Assembly (NCBI GenBank): GCA_023614405.1
Contig: CM042691.1
Span: forward strand, 182,440,427 to 182,504,426
Origin: Avena insularis
Lineage: Eukaryota; Streptophyta; Magnoliopsida; Poales; Poaceae
DNA length: 64,000 nucleotides
Direction of reading: 5' to 3'
The notes beneath the pieces were generated by a model, which did no database searches, had not been told where the DNA came from, and was given only the letters and a program-made list of their open reading frames with translations. Positions 10,911 to 22,052 of this stretch are shown one piece after another; position 1 is the stretch's first letter; the number at the start of each line of letters is the position of its first letter. Both the position numbers and the translations under genes were made by a program.

Positions 10911-13866
10911 GCGTTGGCAAAGCTTAAGGCAGAACTTGGCTTCGCCAGTAAATCTAGCATTGATATCAAGCATCTCTGTGATTTGTTGAAGAAGGTAGTT
11001 GAGGATGAAAGCAAAGTTGACCAAGTTGTCAAGGTTTTCTTTGCTATATTGTATAACAAGCTTATCTGCCCAGGTAAGGCAACACGGATCAGCAAAGAGG
11101 CTGCAATGCTTGTTGACATGGATTATGGTAAGAGTCTAGAGGTGATTTTTGTCAGTTTGTTGTCGATGAACTGAAGCGTGCAGCAGAGAATTTCCAGCTC
11201 GAAGCTGCATCGCCTGGTGGCCCTGAAGGCTGTGGTGTTGCTCTTGTACTCCAGTATGTGGATAGTTTCTATTCAAGGAAGCACTCTGTTATGTATCTCT
11301 TGACTACTCGTGCCAATTACTTGCGCCAGACACCTATGAGTAAAATCTACTATGAAGATCGCATGGTTAATGGTAAAATAGATTTCGTGAAGTATGTTAT
11401 GGGAAGTTGCCGGTGAGTGAAATGTGTTTCTTCAAGGCCACTTTGTTGTACTTATTTTTTCTGTTTAATTGTTGATCCATATTTATGCTATATAGTTAAT
11501 TGTGTCTATTTTTTCCCTTCTATTGTTCTAACTGAAAGCTCTTATTATGTTTGACTTTGTTTCTTAGAGCTATCTTTTTTGGCTGATGGGTTTTTCACCA
11601 GTTAATTGTTTTATGTTTTTCACAATAAGAGTGAACTTTATTCATCCTGTATAATGAACTTTGTTTAAAAAATGCTAAGTTATGTTCTTTTACATTTTTG
11701 CCTTCTTTTTTACAGTAAACTTATTGTATACCTCTTTTTATTCTTTAATATATGCTTACTGCATGTGTATTTAGAGTTTTATACTCATATAACTTCATGT
11801 TTTTAATCAGTTAATTGTTTTATGTCTCCATAATAAGAGTGAACTTTATTCATCCTGTATAATGAACTCTGTTTAAAAAAATGCTAAGTTATGTTCTTTT
11901 TACATTTTTGCTTTCTTTTTTACATTGAACTTATTTTATACCCTATTATGGGTTTTTCAGGAGTGAACTGTATTCTTGTTGTACAGTGAATCACTTTTTA
12001 TTCCTTGATCTATTCTTACTGCATGTGGTTCTAGACTTTTATGCTCAGTGAACTTCATGTTTTCCACTTAGTGAACTTTTTTTGCTTGTTAATTTTTTTG
12101 TCATCTAGTGGAAAGCGCGCACTGACATTGTGTACAATTATGAAATGACTGCTGAGAAACTCTTCGTTGACCCTAATGTGCCGAGGAAAGCAGTTGGTCC
12201 TGATTTTCTTGAGAGGTCTCATCCTTTGTTGGTCACCCAGCCAGAGGCTCACAAACACGCTGATATGCCTAGACCGAGTGCTGTTCCATCAAAGGCATCT
12301 ACTGCTTCAACATTGAGAGAGATGGATAGGATTTTATATAAAGTAGAAGACCTTTCGCGGTTGGTCCCAAGCATTGATTCTCTTTTTCCTGATGCGCCTT
12401 CTGCCATTAGCGATGCTGCAAAGAAAGTGGCTGGATATGATGCTAGTATTCTTGACAGTTTGATGACTGTTGTATCTTGTCTGCGGCAAAGTTATGGTGA
12501 TTTTGGAAGAAAAAAAGATGCCATATTTGGAGTGCATGAAAAAGCATCCAGTAAGGAGCAAGGTGCTGGTGGGTCATCTGGTGCATGCGTGGATAATGAA
12601 TCTTTGTTTACCCACCAATTTTAGGGCAAAGAGAATCAAATGTTGAGGTAACGGTTCCCATCTATCAAAAGGTTCTTCTGAATTTTTTGGCACGTATGAA
12701 CTGTAGTCTGCCCTACATGTGAACTTCAATTTTTTTAATGATTTTTTTTCATTTTTCTCTGTTTACAGGAAGAAGCTAAATGAGTCGAGGAAGCATCCAT
12801 GCATGAAGAAGAAGTAGAAGATGAAGGTTCTGATCATGGTGAACTTGTAGACCAGTTCCTGTTCCGTAAGCATGCGGCTACTCCTGTGACGCTGCCGCAT
12901 GATTCTAGTGATGGAGAGGGTGATGACTTTGTTAAGAATGATGATCTCATCCCAAGTTCAGAGTATGGAGAGCAGAGGGTTCCTGAAGGTGGTAGTGTGG
13001 CAGGTGGATGCGATGGCGTTGTGGATAAATCCGCGTTCGCGCCTACTGAGCAAGCTGCTAGTGAAGATGGTACTTCCAAGATATTATCTCCGGTGGGTAT
13101 TGTTGAAGACATCGTTGGGGGCAAGTCTGAAGTCCCCACTGCGTCGGTTATAGCTGTTCAATCATTTATTGTAGATGGAGCAGTTGTTCTTTCTACGAAC
13201 CATGGTGTTCCAGAATTGGATAAGAAGGCTCAAAGTGTTGATGTTTCTGCTGGTGATGTCAATGCAGTTAGTGCTACAGTTAGAGATGAGGTTCCTGCTG
13301 GCAACGTCCCTGTGAATTCTGGGCTTGTTGTGGATGAACCGGTAGAGGAAGGAGATCATTTTGCACAATCTCGTGCCATTGGCTCGGAAAACCAAGACAA
13401 TGATTCTTCAATCCCTGGGAGTGAACCTAACATCTTTGATTCTACCTTTTCAAGTACCCCCTCCTCTATTTGACACTACCGGTCTTTCAAGTGTGTCCAC
13501 GGATAACATAGGCAAGGATCTTTGAATAAGAAACCTCATCCACCCCACCGCCCTTCGTCCCCACCTCCATCATCTGTTTGGTTTATTCCTACAAGTTCTC
13601 CACGCCCCTTTTTTCTTTATATATGATATATGTTGTTTATAACTATCATGTATGCATCTTTTTTTGTGTTTTATGGATGGGGGGCAGGGTGTTGAGGTAT
13701 TTTTGTCTGGTTTTGTGGGGTGATTGGTGTAATGAGACAAATGTAAGACCTGAACAATTTATGTAATGGATTATCTTTTACCTTTCCCACATGTGTAAAT
13801 GTGTGTTGTATTTTTGTGTGGTGTGATGGCGGGGGACTGGGTCGAGGTTGTATTGTGTAGTGAATT
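10911..13866 (+). pseudogene. C48-peptidase gene, segment 2 (middle exons, broken)
   Basis: After the copia element the exon interrupted at 2034 resumes (AKLKAELGFASKSS) and reads on to CCG|GTGAGT at 11412, although a frame change occurs near 11150. The next exon starts after TCATCTAG at 12109 and ends at GAG|GTAACG at 12647; it stops in frame at TAG just before its end. A third exon starts after TTTACAG at 12769, meets a TGA after four codons, then stays open as an acidic, Asp/Glu/Ser/Val-rich, probably disordered stretch until about 13470. A shifted frame (FDTTGLSSVSTDN) extends it to about 13525. Sequence from there to 13866 looks intronic and AT- and T-rich. No catalytic domain is in this part. 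The protein could not be named from this segment alone. Confidence 0.6.
11413..12108 (+). repeat. Intron with a tandem duplication of about 210 bp
   Basis: The string cagttaattgttttatgt occurs at 11599 and 11808, and the sequence after each copy stays alike (aagagtgaactttattcatc, then tgctaagttatgttctttt) for most of the unit, with a further degenerate piece after about 11950. GTGAAC occurs five times here. The borders are a GTGAGT donor and a TCATCTAG acceptor. Confidence 0.7.
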
Positions 13867-16800
13867 TGTAGCACCACCCCCGGGTTAGGGTTAAAATAAC
13901 CTCAGATCACCATCTAAGATAAGTTCAACTCCCAAACACGGAAGATCATAGTATGATTCGGTAACATTACAGAACACATGGATTCAACATCATAAGTTTA
14001 AACTCTTAGCAGAGTGACATATTAGAGTTATTACAAACCAGAGGTCATAGACCCAACATTACATCACACAGCGAAAGCAAATTATGTTGTTCTACACAAC
14101 AACTTAGCAAAAGTCCTAAGAGGCCATTAACAAAAGCGACGTCCATCCCATAGTCCTCAGGCTGCTACCTAGGACCCCCAACTACTCATCGATGTCAACG
14201 TAGAAGCCACCTTAGGTTGCAACCAGATCCTCTATAGAAAAACAACAATGGCGCAAGGCTGAGTATGAGAATGTACTCCGCAATACTTAGATAACCTAGT
14301 ATCTATATGCTCTGGCTAGAAAGGCTTTCTCTGGATTTTCTTTTGCGAAAACCAATCTTTATTTGTTAACAAGAGAGAGAAGAGGCTCGTCTACTCAGAA
14401 TCTTTTAAAAAGGGATAAGATAGCGACTTCTTCATCTTGTTCATCACATCTCGATAACCACCAGCTTCATCAGAACCTCCTATCTAGGATCACCCCCTCG
14501 ACCCGGAGGAAGCATCCTTAAGCACACGTGGAGCAACAAGTTTTATAGTGGTTAAAGTTATCTATGATCTTAGAATCTGGTCACCAAGCGTTCATAACCG
14601 TGAACACGGCTTTTCGAAAATATTAATACCCTGCAGGGGTGTATAACTTTACCCACACGTATCAACCGACTCTTAATGCCAAATATTATTAGCCCTCTTC
14701 CTTGGAGATGAAGCCGGTACTTAAAGATGTGAGGAGAGGTTGGTTCACCAGGGGCTCCATCGACCCCAAGCAACCACGGCCACGCTTCCTTACCTATTAT
14801 GATGCACCTCCATCACCTCCTCTTTTGAAAACGTTTTCAATGCGTATGCCAGATGGAAAGCCCGAACTATGTGACTCATGGAATCTACTAGGCAAGTTAG
14901 TCAGTCGAGGGGTTGTCTAGGCCCCGTGTGGCTGTACGCTCGTCTCGGTTCCAAAGGCAAGAACTCAGTTCCTAGTGGTGGCGAGCATGGGACTACAAAA
15001 ACCACACCCAACATAGCCTCCCATACAAGACTTAGCATGTTTAGTTAACTCCTTCGATGATGTCACCATCCCTACCTTTCTATATTCTCTGGCACTTCTG
15101 ATTCATCATGCGGATAGATCAGATCTTGATACTATGCATGGCTAAGCTGTCAATCTCAGAAGCTCTAGCAGCGCTCAGATGCCAGACCTAGGTATGCTAG
15201 GAGCAGTGGATCAGGAGTATAAGGCTACAACAGGGAAACTATGCAGCAGATAGGTAACTCTAACTACTGACAAAAGACCTCATTGGAATCGTGTGCATTA
15301 TAGCGAGAAAGTAATATACTTTGTAAAAGTAGGTTCAGAATGAGAGGCTACGCTTGCCTTGTCCTTCAGTAGACAGATATGGATCGTCGGTGTTGTTGAC
15401 TTCATTTTCGGGCTCGGATCCTATCGCGAAGAACCAATACCGGAAAGAAAGGCAACAATCGAGACATGGCATCGAGGCAATTCTCAAACAAGGATGATGA
15501 TATGACAAGTTGAATTGCATTGAAATGAAACCCTAAAATATGCTCGGCAATTTAAACGGGGTTCCGAGGGTTGAAAACCCTAACTCGGGGAAACTCCAGA
15601 ATCACCTGTGAGGGGTTACTATGTTGTTCTAATTGAACTTGTCATTAAAGTTGTTTAACAATGCATTATTATAGGTTAGCTAGATAGAACTCATTTTTCT
15701 GAACATTTTGATATATTATTTGTATTTTTCTAACTTATAAATTAAAAGTTATTGAATTTATAAGATTTATAATAATTTCTGAAATTATTAAAGCCTTTAT
15801 TACACTTTTCTGGAAATAAAAGAAACTGAAACTTTTTACACCGCAGGATGGGCTAGCCACAGACACAGACAGGTGGGCCTCTGGCCACCTCAGCAACCAC
15901 GTTGGCCAGGCGGGGTCAGAGACATTTTTCACCGGGGGTGGTTCTAGCCAGAGAGGCTGACGGGTGGGGACTGTCCATGCAAGCAAGCCACGCGAGCGCC
16001 ACGTAGGAGCCATGTTGGCTCGCCGGCCAACGGGCCATTCGACGGTGGCAGACGACAGAGGAGGGAGAACTATGACGTGCGACTAGGGCTGCTCGAACCA
16101 GCACTGCGAGACGAACCTAATAGCGGCGGCACCTCCGTCTATTGGTCACCGGAGCACCTCCAACAGCGAGCTCCTGCGATGGTCGACGGCGGCGCACGAC
16201 AACAGCGAGATACAGAGCAGGAGAAGAGAAAAGAAGGGGTCCAAGGGAACCACTAGCTCACCGGGAAGCTCGCAGAGGGTTCGTTGGCGCAAGGGGAGGT
16301 CAAGCGACATCGACAATGTCGACGGAGACGGCGGCCTAAGGTGGAGAAGATGACCCGAAGCGGTCGATTCATAGCGCCCCATATCGATTCCTTTTGCAGG
16401 GATGATCCTCGAAGTACGGCGAAGCTTATGGCGTCATCGGTAGGCACGGGGAGGCCGGGGTCGGTGGGATCGTCGGAGCTAGTGTTTTGGGTCCGCGAGG
16501 GGAACAGGAGTGAGTGGTCGCTGGATAGGGGGAGAGTGGATGAGGGCGACGGGGACGTGGCCGTGCCAATGTTATCCACGCTCGGGGCTCGACGGACAGC
16601 CAGGAGGAGGTGGCGGGGATCGACGGCGGCACCAGCGACACCCAGCTGCTTCCTCCCGAGGAGGAAGACGATTTAAAGAGCGAAATGGGCATTAGCGGTA
16701 CTACTGGCATTGCTGGGCTGGCTACTGGACGCGAGCGGCAGAGAGAAGAGAGGGAGTTGGGCCACGGCCCAGAGGCGCTGGATTGCTTTTTTTAGACAGA

Positions 16801-17129
16801 TCCTTTTTCTATTTCCTAAATTCCTTTTCTCTCTTTTATATAATGATTTTGGATATTGTTTTAGATATTTCAAAATACCAAGACTTTGTAAATATAATGA
16901 AAACAACGTGGGGCCCTTTGAAACTATTTGGGCTCCACTATTTTTGTACATTTCAAAATTCAAACACCATATTGAATGGATTCCAAAAGAGGGGGAAAGA
17001 CTAGGGTTTAGGGTTTTACACTTGTTCTTTGGTTCACACACTTGATCACATGCAATATTTTATTGAGTTTAACACATGCATGCAATGCTTAGGTACTAAT
17101 TACATATATTACAAACTTGGGCTGTTACA
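13867..17129 (-). repeat. 3' LTR of the Tekay-like element
   Basis: This 3263 bp LTR matches 22053-25386 over its whole length. It lacks a block of about 98 bp present in the partner (near 22887-22984; the gap falls near 14706). Its middle is GC-rich (about 15840-16790) and gives open frames on both strands; the same block in the partner LTR does not keep the same frames, so they are not annotated as genes. The polypurine tract GTAAGGGGGGTAGAGC lies just outside it, at 17130-17145 on the minus strand. Confidence 0.92.
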
Positions 17130-17141
17130 GCTCTACCCCCC

Positions 17142-18400
17142 TTACAAGAATCTCGACCCGAGATTCCTAAGTTTTAGAAAATAAGGCAGGGTACTAAGAT
17201 CTAAGACGATCTTCTTGTTCCCAGGTTGCTTCATCCTCAGTGTGATGAGACCACTGAACTTTGAGGAACTTGATGTTTTGACGACGAGTTTTGCGCTCGG
17301 TTTCATCAAGGATACGAATAGGATACGATAAGTCAGATCCTTCTGGAGATCAAGAGTTTGGTGATCAACACCACAAATAGGATCTTTGAAGCAACGCTTT
17401 AGTTGAGAAACATGAAAGATGTCATGCACCTCAGGGAAATTTGCAGGTAGCTCCAATTGATATGCGAGTTTACCTTGCTTGGAGAGAACACGAAAAGGAC
17501 CAACATAGCGAGGAGCCAGTTTTCCTTTGATACTGAAACGATGGACACCCTTTAAAGGAGTGACCCGGAGATAAGCTTGATCACAAACTTCATATTCAAC
17601 ATGTTGATGGTGACGATCATGATAGCTTTTCTGACGAGACTGAGCAGTTTTCAAACAATCTCGAATGATACGAACTTGATCTTCTGCTTCCTGGATCATA
17701 TCCGGACCAAAGAACTTTCTCTCGCCAGTTTCTGACCAGTTCAAAGGAGTACGACAGGTTCTTCCATATAAGAACTGGAAAGGTGCCATTTCTATACTGG
17801 AGTGATAAATGTTGTTATAAGAGAATTTAGCAAAAGGAAGGCATTTCTCCCAGTCCTTGCCAAAGGATATGGCACACGCTCTTAGCATGTCTTCAAGGAT
17901 TTGATTCACTCTTTTGGTTTTACCACCGGTACTAGGATGATAAGCTATACTGAAGGACAGACGAGTTCCCATAGCTTGTTGGAAACTTGCCCAGAACCTT
18001 GAGGTAAACATACTCCCTCGATCAGAGACTATTTTCTTCGGTACCCCATGAAGTACAACTATTCGTGAGATATACAGATCAGCCAATTGATTAGAAGTAA
18101 TGCTCTCGCGAACAGGTAGGAAGTGAGCAACCTTGGACAAATAGTCAACGATTACCCAGATGGCATCATTTCCTTTCTGAGTCTTAGGAAGACAAGTAAT
18201 GAAATCCATACCAACTTCATCCCATTTCCACTCAGGTATTTTATGTGGTTGCAGGAGACCAGCAGGTCGTTGGTGCTCAGCTTTCACGTGACGTCAAACG
18301 TCACATTCAGCAACAAAACGAGCGATATCCTTCTTCATACCAGACCACCAGAATCTTTGACGAAGATCCCGATACATCTTGGTACCTCCAGGGTGGATAG
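17142..18400 (-). pseudogene. Tekay-like element integrase and C-terminal chromodomain remnant
   Basis: On the minus strand the zinc-binding part reads EC-DV followed by a TGA where the second Cys of the family's CDVC should be (near 18295). The core frame (17142-18287) retains the first Asp (GMDFI) and the second (VSDRG), but the catalytic Glu, normally in GQTERVNQ, is Lys in GKTKRVNQ. The GPF-type module (APRYVGPFRVL) and HDIFHVSQLK follow. After DLTYRI the frame shifts, and chromodomain-like words such as KFSGLITL and MKQPGN are only traces. Integrase with a chromodomain targets insertion to marked chromatin in the chromovirus clade; this copy cannot act. Confidence 0.85.
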
Positions 18401-18561
18401 AAAGAGGTGTTTCATGAGCCTCTTGGAGAATTAGATCCCTCAATTTTGTTCTCTTCGGCACTACCAGACGGTTACCAAAGTAAACAGTACCTTGATTATC
18501 AACAGAGAAACACGTAGCAACTCCGCTAGCAATGTTCCCTTTGATCTCAGCAATTTCGGAA

Positions 18562-19850
18562 TCATATTTCTGCCTCTATAGAAGACTTCACTTCAAGGGT
18601 AGAAGGGAATCCACGAGGAACTACTTCAAGATTCAATCGAGCGAATTCCTCATGAAGGGAAGGTTGAGATTGTTTGATAACCAAATGGTTGCAATAAGAC
18701 TTACGACTTAGCGCATCAACAACAACATTGGCTTTTCCAGGTTGATAGTTGAGACCCAAATCATAGTCCTTGATGAGTTCCAACCATCTTCTTTGCCTGA
18801 GATTCAAATCAGGTTGTGTGAAAAGATACTTCAGACTCTGATGATCCGAGTATAACTCACAACGACTACCAAGAAGGTAATGTCGCCATTGCTTAAGAGC
18901 ATGAACAACAGCTGCAAGCTCAAGATCATGAGTTGGGTAGTTGTTCTCATGTGGTTTTAACTGACGGGAGGCATAAGCCACCACATGCCCATCTTGCATC
19001 AACACACATCCGAGACCTTGGTGAGAGGCATCGCAGAAGACCACAAAGTCTTTGCTAGTGTCTAGGAGAACCAACACTGGTGCAGTGGTCAACTTGGTTT
19101 TCAACAACTGGAAGCTTTCCTCAGCCTTATCATACCATTCAAACTTCTTATCCTTCTTGAGAAGATCAGTCATCGGCTTTGCAATCCTGGAGAAGTTCTC
19201 GATGAATCGACGGTAATAACCAGCCATCCTAAGAAAACTTCGGACATCCTTTACAGATTTAGGAAACTCCTAGTCGAGGATAGTTTGGACCTATCTGGGA
19301 TAACAGCAACCCCTTGAGCGGAAACAACATGACCAAGGAATACGAGCTCTTGTAACCAGAACTCAGATTTGGAAAACTTGGCGTAAAGACGATGTTCTCG
19401 GAGTTTTGTTAGCACCAAACGGAGATGTTCGGCGTGCTCTTCTTCAGTCTTGGAATAAACCCGAATATCATTGATATAGACCACGACGAACTTGTCAAGA
19501 TACTCCATGAAAACAGAGTTCATAAGACGCATGAAAGTGGCTGGAGCATTGGTAAGACCAAAGGACATGACTATATACTCGTAAAGACCATAACGAGTGG
19601 TGAAAGCAGTCTTTGGAATATCTTCCTTACGGATCTTTATCTGGTGATACCCTGACCTTAAATCCATTTTGGAAAAGACAGTGGCACCACTTAACTGATC
19701 AAATAGATCGTTGATCCTAGGGAGAGGATACTTGTTCTTGATAGTCACAGCATTGAGTGGGCGATAATCCACAACCAGACGCGGTATATTGGTATCCTGC
19801 TTATTGACAAAGATGGTAGGAATTCCCCAAGAAGATGTGCTGGGCTGAAT
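18562..19850 (-). pseudogene. Tekay-like element reverse transcriptase and RNase H (decayed)
   Basis: RT lies in 19251-19772 with [22 protein letters not shown] and [11 protein letters not shown]. The catalytic box is YIND instead of FIDD or YIDD ([12 protein letters not shown]), so one essential Asp is lost. The frame breaks at about 19250 and RNase H continues in 18562-19227 with FCDAS, the Glu in [10 protein letters not shown], the Asp in YSDHQSL and a final VDALSRK. Upstream, between 19773 and 19853, there is a stop after the protease-RT linker. The order and motifs are those of Ty3/gypsy pol. Confidence 0.9.
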
Positions 19851-19853
19851 GTA

Positions 19854-21565
19854 TTATTTTCCTTCTAACTCATCTAATTGCTTCTTCAACTCCACAAGCT
19901 CATGAGGAGGCATACGATAGGGTCTTTTAGAATAAGGAGCTGTTCCAGGAACTATCTCTATGACAAACTCCACATTTCGATCAGGTGGCATGCCAGGCAA
20001 CTCCTCAAGAAAAACATCCGGAAACTCACATACCACGGAAACATCTTGGATGTCTAACGGAGGTAGAAATTCGAGAACATACAACTCCGCTTCAGGAATA
20101 GAAACAACTGAAGCAGATAGTGACCCTACGGTCCAATACTTGACTGTTATGCCAGCAGGACTAGTCAGAGTCACAGACTTGGTTGTACAATCGAGGATGG
20201 CTTGATAACGGGTCAACCAGTCCATGCCCAAAATGATGTCAATGTCATTTGACTTAAGGGCGATCAAAGAAGTGGGGAAAGTTGAAATGCAACTTCAATT
20301 AGATTCCCATGACTAACCATGGTGGAACGCCAACTACAACCAGGAGATTGAACCCATAGAGGAACAGATAATCCCTCAAAACTTATCCCATGCATTTGAA
20401 TGAAAGCTTGCGACAGGAATGAATGCAATTCTCTAGAATCAAACAAAACTTTAGCTGGAATTTGATTGATACGAAGCGTACCCATGATGCCGCTTGGATC
20501 TTCCTGAGCCTCATCAGCAGAGATATGGTTCAGGCGACCTTTTCCAGCACCTGGATACTTATCATTCTTCTTTGGTGGTTGTGCCTTCTCAGTGGCATTC
20601 TTTTGAGGACACTCTTTTGCATAGTGGCTAGGATGGCGACAATTGAAGCATATAAAACCTGATGCATTACCAGCAGGAGAGTATTTTGATCCACCAGCAT
20701 TGCTTGTAATAGCATTCAGATGAGGAGCATATCCAGAAGACCTTGGAGTATAAGGAGCACGTGGAAGAGCACTGTAAGGCACGAAGACACGATGCTTCTT
20801 ATTACCAGAACCAGCCTTGTGGTACCCCTCCTGAGGACGCTTACGAGTTTCTTCATACTCCACCTTTCCACTCTCTGCTTTCATAGCCTTGTTGACAAGA
20901 CCTTGGAAGTTACCAAAGTCCATGAGGTGGATATCACGGCGAACCTCAGGATCTAGTCCTTTGCGGAACAGAGCTTGGTTATTAGCATCAGTGGAGACCT
21001 CTTTAGTAGCATAGCAGGCAAGATGATTGAACTTGCGCTGGTAATCACACACGGAACCAGTGCCCTGCTTAAGCTTGAGGAACTCCTCTCTCTTTTGATC
21101 CATCAAACCTTTCGGAATATGATAAGCTCGGAAGGCTTCAGTGAACTCTTGCCATGTAACAACATGTTGAGCTTCTTGCATAGCCAAGAAATTTTCCCAC
21201 CAGGAATTAGCTGCTCCCTCCAGATGATAGGCAGCAAAAGTCAACCAATCAGCTTGAGCAACATGACCAACCTAAAGTTTTCGCTCCATGGTGCGAAGCC
21301 AGTAGTCTGCATCAAGTGGCGCCGTGGAATAGCTAAAAACTGGCGGAGTGAGACATGTGAAGTCCTTGATACCAACATGATTGTTCTAGCGTTGAGCAGT
21401 GTTGCGCTCAATCCTTTCAAGGAGCCTCATGTTGTCAGCACAGTTGGTTTCGTACATGGCCATGAGTTGAACAATTAACGGTGGTGGAGGAAGGTTGGAA
21501 GATTCACCCTCATTTGCGACAACCCAAGCATAAGAACAGGTACAGGCACGAGAGGTATCACCCAT
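19854..21565 (-). pseudogene. Tekay-like element gag and protease (decayed)
   Basis: The gag start is taken as the ATG at 21565 (MGDTSRAC), followed by a Pro-rich stretch. A stop occurs near 21390. The long frame at 20264-21244 carries the retrotransposon gag core (FAAYHLEGAANSWWENF), a basic linker and the zinc knuckle CFNC-x4-H-x4-C. The protease motif that normally reads FDSGASHSF is FDSRELHSF, so the active-site Gly is replaced. A second frame (19854-20267) continues with ILGMDWL, the conserved end of gypsy proteases, and the linker toward RT (PYSKRPYRM), then stops. Confidence 0.87.
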
Positions 21566-22034
21566 CCTGAAAGAACAAAAAGAGATTAGACAAAGGATTC
21601 AAAGGAGAAAGACGGAAAGATGAACAAAGAGTACTTGATATAAACATATCATCTTATCAAGCATGGTAGTATCAAAGCATACTAATGTATACACTATCCA
21701 GCTGACTTAAAAACCATGACAATGGAATGCTAAGATGTTACACACTAAGCAAAACTGAGATATCTTGGAACTCTGAGAATAGCAACCAAGTACGGAGTAC
21801 TTTTAGAGAAACAACCCCAAAACCACGATCCTAAAAGTTTTGAGATATGAGGTTAGGAATGAAAACCTTTTCAAATCAAATAAGGCAAGAGAAACTCCAG
21901 CATCAGAAACACACCAGAGAAGGAGTAAAAAGAATCCTAGTCGGAGTTTCTGCAAATAATTTCTAACTTTCAATTAGTTTTGTCAACTTCTAGACTCAAC
22001 ATCGACCAATAAAAGGGTTTCCTATAGGCAGTCC
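21566..22034 (-). other. Untranslated leader of the Tekay-like element
   Basis: This is the region between primer site and gag start. It is A-rich on the plus strand, has no open frame of note, and nothing was recognised in it. Confidence 0.65.
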
Positions 22035-22052
22035 GGCTCTCATACCAAAACC
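22035..22052 (-). other. Primer-binding site of the Tekay-like element
   Basis: On the minus strand, two or three bases after the 5' LTR, the sequence TTTTGGTATGAGAGCC appears. It is one base from the initiator-Met tRNA complement TGGTATCAGAGCC, so this is probably the primer site with one substitution. Confidence 0.75.

Noticed and set aside
16142..17045. Several open frames on both strands in GC-rich sequence
   Set aside because: They lie inside the 3' LTR of the Tekay-like element; the partner LTR has different frame lengths at the same places, so they are chance frames in GC-rich DNA.
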